DNA from: DASPSM01 sp963800135
Lineage (GTDB): Bacteria; Planctomycetota; Planctomycetia; Planctomycetales; Planctomycetaceae
Assembly (NCBI GenBank): GCA_963800135.1
Contig: CAWCZR010000006.1
Coordinates: 62,001-126,000 of the forward strand
Direction: 5' to 3'
DNA: 64,000 bases
A program made the position numbers and the translations under genes. This document shows, one piece after another, positions 9,404 through 16,884 of this stretch. The notes below the pieces were generated by a model, which was not told where the DNA came from, made no database searches, and worked only from the letters and a program-made list of their open reading frames with translations. Position 1 is the first letter of the stretch, and the number at the start of each line of letters is the position of its first letter.

Positions 9404-9419
9404 GCTCCCACCTGGGAGC
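9404..9419 (-). promoter_or_regulatory. Hairpin overlapping the sigma-factor ribosome binding site
   Basis: On the minus strand GCTCCC-AGGT-GGGAGC forms a 6-bp stem with a 4-base loop, just upstream of the ATG at 9395. The 3' arm contains the GGTGGGAG Shine-Dalgarno sequence, so the fold would mask it. Upstream to about 9660 nothing else is recognisable. Confidence 0.4.
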
Positions 9420-9664
9420 GGCCTGATGCGTTGAAACGCTGCAAACCGCTGAAACAGGAACGGCTTGCCGAGCTGCGGGGGAAAATTTCCGCAGCCGGCC
9501 GTGAGGTTCGGCGTTGCTCGCAGGCTGGGAACGAAATCCACAGGCCGGAAAGCAACAGAACCACGCGGAAAAGAACGGGGAGACGACGGCAACCGGAATC
9601 AAACGCCGGGAGGCCGGGAAACCCGTTCGCTCAAAGCCAAAAACGACTCGTCGACCGTGCTGCC

Positions 9665-10060
9665 CTAACTGGCGAGCGCTCTCGCGATCACCAGCGCCGC
9701 CCAAATGGCGGCCGGCTGAGTACCTGCCGCCCGTGTGGCGGCAAGCTCGGTACCCTGCGCCTGCCACGTCTGCGTTCGTAATGAACGCGTTCGTGTGGTT
9801 GGGCGTTCTCCGCGGGACATGGCATCCCGCGGACTCGACATGTCGGGCTGGTCAGACTTCGACGCGCATGACGCGTCGAGCCTGTAATCCGACTGCGAGT
9901 CGCCCAGTAGGCGCTGGGGCTGCATCGACGAACGTTTCCTGCCGAGCAAGCGTTTCGAGGTCGCGTCGACGCAAGCCACCGAATGTCCGACGAACGCGGT
10001 GTGGGCGTTCGAGACGTGATTGACGACGTTTTGGCAGGCGTTGTCAAAATTCGGATGCAT
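9665..10060 (-). CDS. Hypothetical protein
   Basis: 131 residues. Start support is strong: AGGAGG sits seven bases before the ATG at 10060. No known domain is recognised. The N-terminal 40 residues (NACQNVVNHVSNAHTAFVGH and onward) look like genuine protein, with helix-forming composition and His residues. The C-terminal half is Arg/Thr/Ala-rich and low in hydrophobics, as in frames running over non-coding DNA. Either a small basic protein or a shorter gene with a later disruption. Confidence 0.45.
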   Translation of the reverse strand: MHPNFDNACQNVVNHVSNAHTAFVGHSVACVDATSKRLLGRKRSSMQPQRLLGDSQSDYRLDASCASKSDQPDMSSPRDAMSRGERPTTRTRSLRTQTWQAQGTELAATRAAGTQPAAIWAALVIARALAS

Positions 10061-10283
10061 CGCACGACCTCCTGCGGTTAGGACCGCAGTCGCTCAGGGA
10101 AAGTAAACAGAAGAACACTACTCCGAGAGAGTCTACAGGCCGGGGGCCTGCATTGCAACATTATCTCCAACGACCACAAGACGACCAGTGGGATGACCCG
10201 GGTTCGCGCAAATTGCAAAACTTTTCGCAAAATTCCGGAAAGTCGGCCGAAGCCGGCTGCGGGTAGGGATTTAGGTGCGCCGG

Positions 10284-10311
10284 GTGGCACTGGCGGCTTG
10301 CCCGCCAGTGG
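10284..10311. repeat. Dispersed CACTGGCGG palindromic repeat
   Basis: GTGGCACTGGCGG-cttgc-CCGCCAGTG forms a hairpin and recurs in this window at about 11677, 16077-16153, 16846-16867, 25725-25756 and 25892-25920. The interval 10061-10502 otherwise holds no convincing gene. Confidence 0.75.
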
Positions 10312-10502
10312 TCTGTGTTGGACTGCCAGCCAACTAAGGCGAAATGGTGTGCCGGCGGCCGCAATAGCGGCCTGGTCACGCTCGACAAAGCCGGGGGGCG
10401 CCGGTCGTTCCTTGGCTGCCGTCGGTCGCCGTGTTCGTGATTCGCACCAAGTCGCGTGGAACTGGATAATGCGGATCGACACCCTGCCGACGGACCAAAA
10501 GC

Positions 10503-10790
10503 ATGAAGCGACTTTCGCTCATCGCTCTCGCGAGTTTTGTCGTCCTTGCCCTCGTCGGTTTATTGGCCTGGGAAGCGGCTCGTTATCGTGCCGACCTCCG
10601 CAGCAAAAGTGCGCGGGTTCGAGAAATCAATTCGCGACGCAAGGCCCTTTCCAAGGAAGCGTCCCTCTCACACGACCAAGAGGAGCGTCAGCGGTTGAAC
10701 AAGGAAGCGCAGCGTCTCTCGGTCGAGAGCCAAGAATTACAAAGGGACTTGCGGTCGTTCCATCGAAAGTTTCTTTGTGTGTTTCGATAG
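10503..10790 (+). CDS. Small membrane-anchored coiled-coil protein
   Basis: 95 residues. The N-terminus is a membrane anchor or uncleaved signal (LIALASFVVLALVGLLAWEA). It is followed by a charged heptad-like helix from residue 30 to 85 rich in Arg, Lys, Glu and Ser. No conserved family is recognised. The architecture resembles short cell-division or envelope coiled-coil proteins such as FtsL/DivIC, but no cell-wall genes are near. Divergent from the minus-strand genes on the left. Confidence 0.5.
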   Translation: MKRLSLIALASFVVLALVGLLAWEAARYRADLRSKSARVREINSRRKALSKEASLSHDQEERQRLNKEAQRLSVESQELQRDLRSFHRKFLCVFR

Positions 10791-10848
10791 ATTCGCCATC
10801 AGGTTCGGGCAACGGATCTTGTCGAAAAAGGCAGGTCGTCAGAGACGC

Positions 10849-11280
10849 TCACTGGCTGACTTGCGGCGGCCTTCGCCCTGATGCGATGAGTCGCCGCAGC
10901 CGCTCATTTGCGGCGTGCTCCTCGCCTGGAATATCCCCACTCTTGAGATGGACGTACCAATCGCCGGGCTGCGGCATTCTCTCGCCATCGACGTCGAAGT
11001 TCACCGCCACGGAATCCTGCAGGTTCGGCTCGGTAGCGCCAACGGCAACCAACGAAGACGAGAGTGCCTCCCAACTCCGCGGCCACTCGTGATGATGATT
11101 CACGTAGATCGAAATGGCATCGGTCGTGTTCCAAAGCTCGCCAAACTCTCGCAGCCGCTGACTCCCACGAATTTGGCCGTACACGAACAGCACTGGAATC
11201 GCCACGACGACGCACAACACGGCACTGATTGCGATGCGCCGCAATACGTTTCGCCCTAGTTGCCTGCGCTCGTCGGTCAT
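10849..11280 (-). CDS. Hypothetical single-pass membrane protein
   Basis: 143 residues. One transmembrane helix at residues about 16-35 (IAISAVLCVVVAIPVLFVYG) follows a basic N-terminus, so the rest lies outside the cytoplasm. The soluble part includes a segment around HHHEWPRSWEALSS and ends in a basic tail. No family recognised. It is first in line downstream of two further small membrane-protein genes on the same strand; a shared transcript is possible. Confidence 0.55.
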   Translation of the reverse strand: MTDERRQLGRNVLRRIAISAVLCVVVAIPVLFVYGQIRGSQRLREFGELWNTTDAISIYVNHHHEWPRSWEALSSSLVAVGATEPNLQDSVAVNFDVDGERMPQPGDWYVHLKSGDIPGEEHAANERLRRLIASGRRPPQVSQ

Positions 11281-11322
11281 TGTGTCGCCCGCACTCGGGA
11301 GCGTCTGCCCCTGAAAGACGCG

Positions 11323-11652
11323 CTACGCCGTCATTTTGAACACGAGTCCAAAGAAAAAGCCCACGGCGCCCGGCAGAATCCCCAGCCACAGTAGAGTGGT
11401 CGCGTCGGCCTGCATGAAAAGCCCCATGCCGACGCCGGCCGCCGCGCCGAGCGTTCCGCAGACGATGGCCGTGAGCAATCGCCGATTCGGCAGGATTTGC
11501 CGGGGCTCAACGGGTTTCCATCGGAGAATCCAGCGTTCGATGATCCATGAGACGACGAAGACGGCGATCAAGTACAACCAAGGCGCGTCGAGCCACATCA
11601 AGAACAGAGAGACGAACGCCCAAATCGCCCACAGCGCAAACCTCGGCCTCAT
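11323..11652 (-). CDS. Hypothetical membrane protein, four helices
   Basis: 109 residues, nearly all hydrophobic. Helices lie at about 8-20, 24-42, 61-80 and 88-106, with Gly-rich packing segments (TLGAAAGVGMGLFM and LGILPGAVGFFFGLV). The order of charges suggests a small integral inner-membrane protein. No known family. It lies 42 bases upstream of the single-pass protein gene at 10849-11280. Confidence 0.6.
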   Translation of the reverse strand: MRPRFALWAIWAFVSLFLMWLDAPWLYLIAVFVVSWIIERWILRWKPVEPRQILPNRRLLTAIVCGTLGAAAGVGMGLFMQADATTLLWLGILPGAVGFFFGLVFKMTA

Positions 11653-11676
11653 GCCGTCATTCTAGCGAAGCGGCGG

Positions 11677-11705
11677 GTGCCATTGGCGACTTGTCCGCCC
11701 ATGGG
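11677..11705. repeat. Degenerate copy of the CACTGGCGG repeat
   Basis: GTGCCATTGGCGACTTGTCCGCCCATGGG is a diverged copy of the hairpin repeat found at 10284 and elsewhere. It sits between two membrane-protein genes. Confidence 0.5.
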
Positions 11706-11767
11706 CCTTGCTCTTCGGCCTGAACACACTGGCAGCCAAACCGGCGCCCCGCTCCCCGGCCGAATGA

Positions 11768-12271
11768 TCAGCTCGCACGATCGTTATCCGGCCCTTCGTT
11801 TGTCATTTCGCCGGGGGGCTCAGCGAGACTGGGCTTCGGCGGACGCAGCGCATACGTGATGCACACAAGATAGCCCACGTAAAGTAGCGCCCCTCCTTCC
11901 CAGGACATGATCGGTTTGCCCAGTACGAGAGTGCTGGTGACGATTTCGAGAAACAGCAGCAACACGATCGCGCTGCCCATGGCACGTTGACGATTGTTAT
12001 TCTTGCCGTCGCCACAGGTGCGCACGAGTTGCCGTTGCCCGATCTTGGCACGCACAAGAGCGACGATCATCGGGACGATTGTCACAACAACCGACTGCAG
12101 GAAATGGGGGCCCTGAGCGCTGATCAACGTGCAGATCGGAGTGACCAGCGGCAAGAGCCCATCCCAGCCGAGCATGGAGGGAATCCGCCGCAAGAGCCAA
12201 TCAGTCCATTGAAAGCGCGGTCGGCTTTCCAACTCGACCGTCGAACGGTCAACAGCGTCCGCGTCGTTCAT
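11768..12271 (-). CDS. Hypothetical membrane protein
   Basis: 167 residues. Hydrophobic segments at about 38-58, 63-75, 100-117 and 122-142, bordered by Arg/Lys, indicate a multi-pass inner-membrane protein. The N-terminus (about 35 residues) and the Pro/Glu/Asp-rich C-terminus are soluble. No catalytic motif or family is recognised. Confidence 0.55.
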   Translation of the reverse strand: MNDADAVDRSTVELESRPRFQWTDWLLRRIPSMLGWDGLLPLVTPICTLISAQGPHFLQSVVVTIVPMIVALVRAKIGQRQLVRTCGDGKNNNRQRAMGSAIVLLLFLEIVTSTLVLGKPIMSWEGGALLYVGYLVCITYALRPPKPSLAEPPGEMTNEGPDNDRAS

Positions 12272-12305
12272 TGGTCGTTGCTGCGGTGTGGCACTGACGG
12301 AAGAA

Positions 12306-14015
12306 TCAGCGGGCCGGCGCTGCCGCCACCGGGCGGTTCGATTCTTTCAGCGTCGATTCGTCGAGGATCGGCAGCACGATCTTCGAGGCGTGTTGCGACG
12401 ACAGGTGCACCGTGTTGTTCGCCACCCGCGTCTCTTTGTCGGCGCGGAATTCGTGGCCCGTGTTGGGGTTGGGGTCGAACCGCGGCGAGTTCGAGGACGT
12501 GATCAGCACGCGGATCTTGTGCCCCTTGTTGAACACCAGCGACGTGCTCCACAGGTCGACCGTCAGCTCGTTGGTCTCGCCCGGCTTCAGGAATTCCTCT
12601 TTCTCGAACGACTTGCGGAAGCGGGCTCGCAGGATGCCGTCGGTGACGAGCATCGAACGGCCGTCGGGATAGACGTCGGTCAGGAGCGCGGCGAAATCGG
12701 TGTCGGGACAGTCGGACGAAATGGCCAGCTCGGCTCGGATGCGGCCCGTCACTTCCACGGGATCCTTTAAGACGTCGGTGGTGAAGACCAGGACGTCGGG
12801 CCGCGATTCGATCTTCCGCAGGTCGGCCGGGCCCTTCCCGCCAAACAGGTTCTGCCCGCCCAACGTCGGCACCGGCTTTTCGGGATCGTATTTATAGGAT
12901 CGCGCCTTATCGGCGTCGGCCGGGTGGTCGGGGCTCAGCCGGCCGTCCTGGTGGAAGTAGTAGGCGGTGGGCCGCGACGGCGGCGGCCAGTTATCGGCCG
13001 CTCGCCAGACGTTGCCCGGCGCGTGCGGATCGGTCGGATCGCCCATCACGTAATAGTGGACGGGCCGATCCTGCTCGACGCCGTTCGCGATGCCCTTGAG
13101 GTAATGATCGAAGAAGCGGTTGGCGTCGCCGGCCTTCGGGAACTGCTGCGAATTCTTCGGATATTTGAGGGCGAGGAACGGCCCGTGTCCGAAGGGCCCC
13201 ATCACCAGCCGGCACTTGCCGCGGGCGAGCGGGCCGCCGTGATTGTGAATCGTGACGAACGAGTCGAGCGTCCCCTGCTCGAAGATGTCGTACCAGCCGC
13301 CGAGGAAGATGGCGGGCACGTTAACCTGGTCGGCGTGAGCTCGCGCGTCGGTCTCGGCCCAAAACGCGTCGCGACGCGGGTGCTGAATCGGGATATCGAT
13401 GTTCTTGTGATTGAGGCCCGTCAGCGTCACCCAGTTCTCGATTAGCGACTTCCGCCACACGCCCCCTTCGTACGAACCCTGCGAATACATATCGTCGAAC
13501 GCGACGACGATGAACTGGGCCTTGAGGGACGCGGGGGCGCCGGGAGCCATCATCGTTTGCGTGATGCCGAGGGCCGAGCCGCCCGTCGTGCCGATCGCAC
13601 CGTTGCACCAGGGCTGCTTGGCGATCCACTCGAGCGAATCCTGCCCGTCGCGGCGATCGCCCCAGCCGTCGTTATGGAAGATGACCCAGTCTTTGCCCTC
13701 GGAAGCGAAGCGGCCCCGCATATCCTGCGAGACGAAGACGTAGCCCCGCTTGCACGCAGACTTGGCCGCCGTCGCCGTGCTCAATACCCCCGCCCCACCG
13801 CTCTTGCCGTACGGCCCGCGGGAGAAAATCACGGGCAACGGCTTGACCTCGCCGGCGGGGCGATAGATGTCGGTCGCCAAACGCACGCCGTCATGCATCG
13901 GCACCATGACCGTGGTTTTTTGGAAGCTCGGGTCGTCAGCCGCGGAAACGCGTGAGACGAGAGCCGCGATCACGATCAACCACACAGCCACCAGCCGACT
14001 CCGGGACAGGCTCAT
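12306..14015 (-). CDS. Secreted CocE/NonD-family hydrolase
   Basis: 569 residues. A signal peptide ends near ALVSRVSA at residues about 20-25. The N-terminal alpha/beta-hydrolase domain of the X-Pro dipeptidyl-peptidase/cocaine-esterase family is clear: MHDGVRLATDIYRPAG, GPYGKS, GYVFVSQDMRGR, and the nucleophile elbow GTTGGSALG with Ser near residue 147. The C-terminal half carries the jelly-roll domain typical of the family (ELAISSDCPDTDFAALLTDV and GHKIRVLITSSNSPRFDPN). These enzymes hydrolyse acyl esters or amides, often in the periplasm. AAGGG precedes the ATG. No pathway partner is adjacent. Confidence 0.9.
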   Translation of the reverse strand: MSLSRSRLVAVWLIVIAALVSRVSAADDPSFQKTTVMVPMHDGVRLATDIYRPAGEVKPLPVIFSRGPYGKSGGAGVLSTATAAKSACKRGYVFVSQDMRGRFASEGKDWVIFHNDGWGDRRDGQDSLEWIAKQPWCNGAIGTTGGSALGITQTMMAPGAPASLKAQFIVVAFDDMYSQGSYEGGVWRKSLIENWVTLTGLNHKNIDIPIQHPRRDAFWAETDARAHADQVNVPAIFLGGWYDIFEQGTLDSFVTIHNHGGPLARGKCRLVMGPFGHGPFLALKYPKNSQQFPKAGDANRFFDHYLKGIANGVEQDRPVHYYVMGDPTDPHAPGNVWRAADNWPPPSRPTAYYFHQDGRLSPDHPADADKARSYKYDPEKPVPTLGGQNLFGGKGPADLRKIESRPDVLVFTTDVLKDPVEVTGRIRAELAISSDCPDTDFAALLTDVYPDGRSMLVTDGILRARFRKSFEKEEFLKPGETNELTVDLWSTSLVFNKGHKIRVLITSSNSPRFDPNPNTGHEFRADKETRVANNTVHLSSQHASKIVLPILDESTLKESNRPVAAAPAR

Positions 14016-14127
14016 GCGCGAATGCCCTTTTTAAGGAAACGCCGGGACGCGAACGCCGTGCAGAATCAAACACGGATCGGAATCAAACGCGGTGCAGAAT
14101 CAAACGCGGAGAATCACAACAGAGATT

Positions 14128-14237
14128 GAACCACAAAGGTACCAAGGACACCAAGTAATAACAGTTCAATTCGGAAAGATCTCCCCGACGATTCTTCGCC
14201 GCTTAGTCTTTGAATTCCTTGGTGCTCTTGGTGGTTC
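14128..14237. repeat. Imperfect palindromic intergenic repeat
   Basis: GAACCACAAAGGTACCAAGG at 14128-14147, continuing to 14155, is mirrored by CCTTGGTGCTCTTGGTGGTTC ending at 14237, forming long arms around about 60 bases. Just upstream, AATCAAACRCGG occurs three times between 14065 and 14112. No gene lies in 14016-14271. Confidence 0.65.
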
Positions 14238-14271
14238 ATCCGTCTTGTATCTCGCGATCGACGGGCGCCAC

Positions 14272-15246
14272 TCAGGGCACGAGCACGATCTTGCCGGCGA
14301 TCGGCGCCCGCTCTTCGATCAGGCGATGGGCCGTTGCGGCTTCGCTCAGCGGGAGCACACGGTCGATGCGGACTTGGAGTTTGCCTTGGCCGAACCAGTT
14401 GACGATCGATTCGGCACTCGAAGCGAGTTCTGTGTCGCTCGCGTGCGTGATCGCGAAGCCGTGCATCGAGCAGCCTTTGACGTAGAACGGCCCCACGGGG
14501 AACGGCGGGCGGGCTTTGAGGCCGGCCATCACGATCACGCGGCCGCCGGTCGCCAGCCGGTTGATGGCCGAGTCGAAGTCGGGCTGGCCGGACGTGTCCC
14601 AATAGATGTCGACGCCGGCGGGGGCGAACGCTTTCAGCACCGCGTCGACGTCGTCGGTCTTGTAGTTGGCGACAGCCTCGGCTCCGATCGAGTGGCACCA
14701 GTCGAGGCCTTCCGCATTGCCGGCGGTCGCCGCCACGCGCAGTCCCGCGCCCGCCGCCATCTGAATCAGGGCCGAGCCGACGTTGCCCGCCCCGCCGTTC
14801 ACGAACAGCGTCTGCCCGGCCCGCGGCTGAGCCCGCTCGAGCCCGAGGCAAGCGGTGAACGCCGAGTGCACAAAGCCGACCGCCTGATGCTCGTCGACGC
14901 CGGCCGGTAGCGGATAGAGCAGCCGCTCGTCGACCGCCGCATACTCGGCGAACGTTCCCTGCCGACCGTCGTAGCCCTGATTGTTGCACCAGACACGATC
15001 GCCGACTTTGAACTTCGTCACACCCGGCCCAACCTGTTCCACGCGGCCGACCAGGTCGCGGCCGATGATGAACGGCCACGGCAGCGGAATCTTGAACGTG
15101 CCGGAGCGAATGTAGACGTCGATCGGATCGACGCAGACAGCCGTCACCTTGACCAGAACCTTCCCCGGCCCCGCGACGGGCATCGAAACGTCGCCGAAGT
15201 GGATGCTTTCGGGCGGTCCGGGCGCTTCAATGTAGGCGGCTTTCAT
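14272..15246 (-). CDS. NADPH:quinone-reductase-like MDR oxidoreductase
   Basis: 324 residues, the full length of zinc-free medium-chain dehydrogenases of the QOR group. The GroES-like half contains VLVKVTAVCVDPIDVYIRSG and IIGRDLVGRVEQVGPGV. The nucleotide-binding half has LFVNGGAGNVGSALIQMAA, a Rossmann loop suited to NADPH. The zinc-ligand cysteines of alcohol dehydrogenases are absent. The expected activity is NADPH-dependent reduction of quinones or enones; the substrate is unknown. It is preceded by an unrelated SGNH hydrolase gene. Confidence 0.88.
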   Translation of the reverse strand: MKAAYIEAPGPPESIHFGDVSMPVAGPGKVLVKVTAVCVDPIDVYIRSGTFKIPLPWPFIIGRDLVGRVEQVGPGVTKFKVGDRVWCNNQGYDGRQGTFAEYAAVDERLLYPLPAGVDEHQAVGFVHSAFTACLGLERAQPRAGQTLFVNGGAGNVGSALIQMAAGAGLRVAATAGNAEGLDWCHSIGAEAVANYKTDDVDAVLKAFAPAGVDIYWDTSGQPDFDSAINRLATGGRVIVMAGLKARPPFPVGPFYVKGCSMHGFAITHASDTELASSAESIVNWFGQGKLQVRIDRVLPLSEAATAHRLIEERAPIAGKIVLVP

Positions 15247-15331
15247 GTCGCTGATTTTAGCGAACCCGAACCCAACCCGCGCCGAAGCACCATCGGGCTG
15301 ACGGCCGACGCTCGCCGGGGTTGGAGGAACT

Positions 15332-15358
15332 GGCGAGCCGACAGCGTGAGCTGTCGGG
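15332..15358. repeat. Dispersed CCGACAGC hairpin repeat
   Basis: GCGAGCCGACAGC-gtga-GCTGTCGGG is an 8-bp perfect hairpin. The reverse-complement version occurs at about 58519-58542 (CCGACAGC-ttac-GCTGTCGG followed by CTCGC), so this is a dispersed element rather than a terminator; no T-run follows. Confidence 0.65.
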
Positions 15359-15361
15359 TGT

Positions 15362-16429
15362 TTAGCTTCCTTTTTCGATTTTCTGATAGGGCGAAGGCTC
15401 TCGCGAGCGGAGCAGAGCGCCCACGTGGTCCCAGACCATATCGGCGAAGAGTCGGTGTCCGGATTTGGAGAGATGCACGGTGTCGAGCGTCGCGTTCGGG
15501 AAGAAGATGACGGCAGCGAATTCGCGTTTGGAGATCAGCGGCAGGTGATGCCGGGCTGCCAGGTCGCGTTGGATGCGGCCGTAGGCGTTGTAGAACGGGG
15601 GCAGCGGCAGTTCGAGCATCACGATCTGGCGGTGCGGGCGCTGCAGCTCGGTGAGCAGACGTTCGAGGTCTGCCGCGAACTGTGCCGGCGGAATCAGCTG
15701 GAAGAAATCGTTGCCGCCGATCTCGATCAGGACGAGGGCCGGGCGGCTGTCCAATTCGCGATTCGCGGCGTCGGCTTGCTTCAGGGCGGAGCGGGCGGTG
15801 GCCCCCGGGGCGGATTTATCGAGCACGCGGCCAAAATACCGCTCGCGGAATTGCTTGGGCCACGTCTCTTCGCCCACGCCATTCAAGCGGGAGCTCACCG
15901 AATCGGCGATGACGACGAGAGTTTCGTACGAATTCTCTTCGGCGAAACGCGGCGGCAAACGATAGGAGACTTCCCACGCGCCCGCGGCGAGGCACCACGC
16001 GATGAGCAAGAGGGGGCCAGCGCGAAACAGGCGCGATGTGCGCGGAGGGGCCGAGGCGCCGCTGGAGAGACTTGGGGTGGCACTGGCGGCTTGCCCGCCA
16101 GTGGGTCTTTCGAACGGCGCAGAAGACACTGGCGGACGAGCCGCCAGTGCCACACGATCGGCGTCGTTCGGTCGACTCCACCGCGCGATGAGCGTCAGCG
16201 CGCTCAGCGTGAGTCCCACACCGTAAAACCAGAGCGGCAATGGTGTCCCTGAGGCGGCAAGCACGATGACCGCCCCGATTGTCGTCAGCCGGCAAAAGGC
16301 GCGGACACGCGGGCCGTCGCGCCACAGCCCGACTAGCTCCGCGGCCGTCAGCATTGCGAGTCCCCAGAAGAAGGCGTCGACGCCGGCAAACTCGAACGCC
16401 ACAATGCGAGATACGGACTGCATGGCCAT
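15362..16429 (-). CDS. Membrane-anchored SGNH/GDSL hydrolase with in-frame repeat insertion
   Basis: 355 residues. The N-terminal third is membrane-embedded (helices near 18-32, 48-60 and 65-82). The C-terminal 190 residues form an SGNH hydrolase: block I is TLVVIADSVSSRL with the nucleophile Ser (the usual Gly-Asp-Ser reads Ala-Asp-Ser), block III is EIGGNDFFQ, and block V is DTVHLSKSGH with the catalytic Asp-His pair. Likely an esterase or O-acetyl-modifying enzyme at the membrane. Residues about 95-120 are encoded by the dispersed repeat at 16077-16153, which reads through in frame as a linker between the two parts. Confidence 0.8.
   Translation of the reverse strand: MAMQSVSRIVAFEFAGVDAFFWGLAMLTAAELVGLWRDGPRVRAFCRLTTIGAVIVLAASGTPLPLWFYGVGLTLSALTLIARWSRPNDADRVALAARPPVSSAPFERPTGGQAASATPSLSSGASAPPRTSRLFRAGPLLLIAWCLAAGAWEVSYRLPPRFAEENSYETLVVIADSVSSRLNGVGEETWPKQFRERYFGRVLDKSAPGATARSALKQADAANRELDSRPALVLIEIGGNDFFQLIPPAQFAADLERLLTELQRPHRQIVMLELPLPPFYNAYGRIQRDLAARHHLPLISKREFAAVIFFPNATLDTVHLSKSGHRLFADMVWDHVGALLRSREPSPYQKIEKGS
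16077..16153. repeat. Double CACTGGCGG repeat inside a coding region
   Basis: Two hairpin units, GTGGCACTGGCGGCTTGCCC and CACTGGCGGACGAGCCGCCA, flank about 30 bases. The insert keeps the reading frame of the SGNH hydrolase gene. Confidence 0.75.
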
Positions 16430-16539
16430 GCCCTGCGCCGAAGTCCTCGGGAAAGAGCCCCAGAGGTAGACGTTGCGAAGGGGCGAATTTGTTTGGGCGG
16501 CCGACGAGTCAGCGAGTCAGAACTTCAATCCGCACGACC

Positions 16540-16813
16540 CTAGACGATGAATTCGAGGGAGGCCACGAGAAGAAAAAGGGTGACGAGTGCGGCTGTCCAA
16601 GGCACTGTCTCTGGCAACCCAAGTCTGCTGCAGGAAGGGGCTACGTCGACTCGCCAGAGCGAGGAATGCGCAAGCGACCGTGGCAGCGAGGGCAGCAAAC
16701 AGTCCGCACGCGAGACGCATTTGCATCTGTGGTACGACGTCGACCGTCGAGAAGACGATCGCAAGGGCGCCGAACGCACCTGCCAGACACAAGAAGATTT
16801 TGGCGCTCGTCAT
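16540..16813 (-). pseudogene. Small two-helix membrane protein, apparently frameshifted
   Basis: From the ATG at 16813 the frame reads a helix at residues 4-20 (AKIFLCLAGAFGALAIVF) and another at about 34-52 (LACGLFAALAATVACAFLAL). It then loses hydrophobic character. The alternative frame from about 16620 to 16540 gives WTAALVTLFLLVASLEFIV, a natural third helix and end. One indel near 16615 would join them into about 90 residues. No family recognised. It lies just downstream of lon, with a hairpin repeat (16846-16867) between. Confidence 0.45.
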
Positions 16814-16845
16814 ACCAGTGCCAGGCTTTTCGCGCGATTGAAGAC

Positions 16846-16867
16846 ACTGGCGGCCGCCAGTGCCACC
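16846..16867. repeat. Short CACTGGCGG hairpin repeat
   Basis: CACTGGCGGCCGCCAGTG is a perfect palindrome followed by CCAC. It is the shortest member of the family in this window, located after the lon stop codon. Confidence 0.65.
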
Positions 16868-16884
16868 CACTTGACCTGCCCGAG

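Noticed and set aside
10078..10482. 134-codon minus-strand frame
   Set aside because: It runs through a dispersed hairpin repeat and has no domain or good ribosome binding site.
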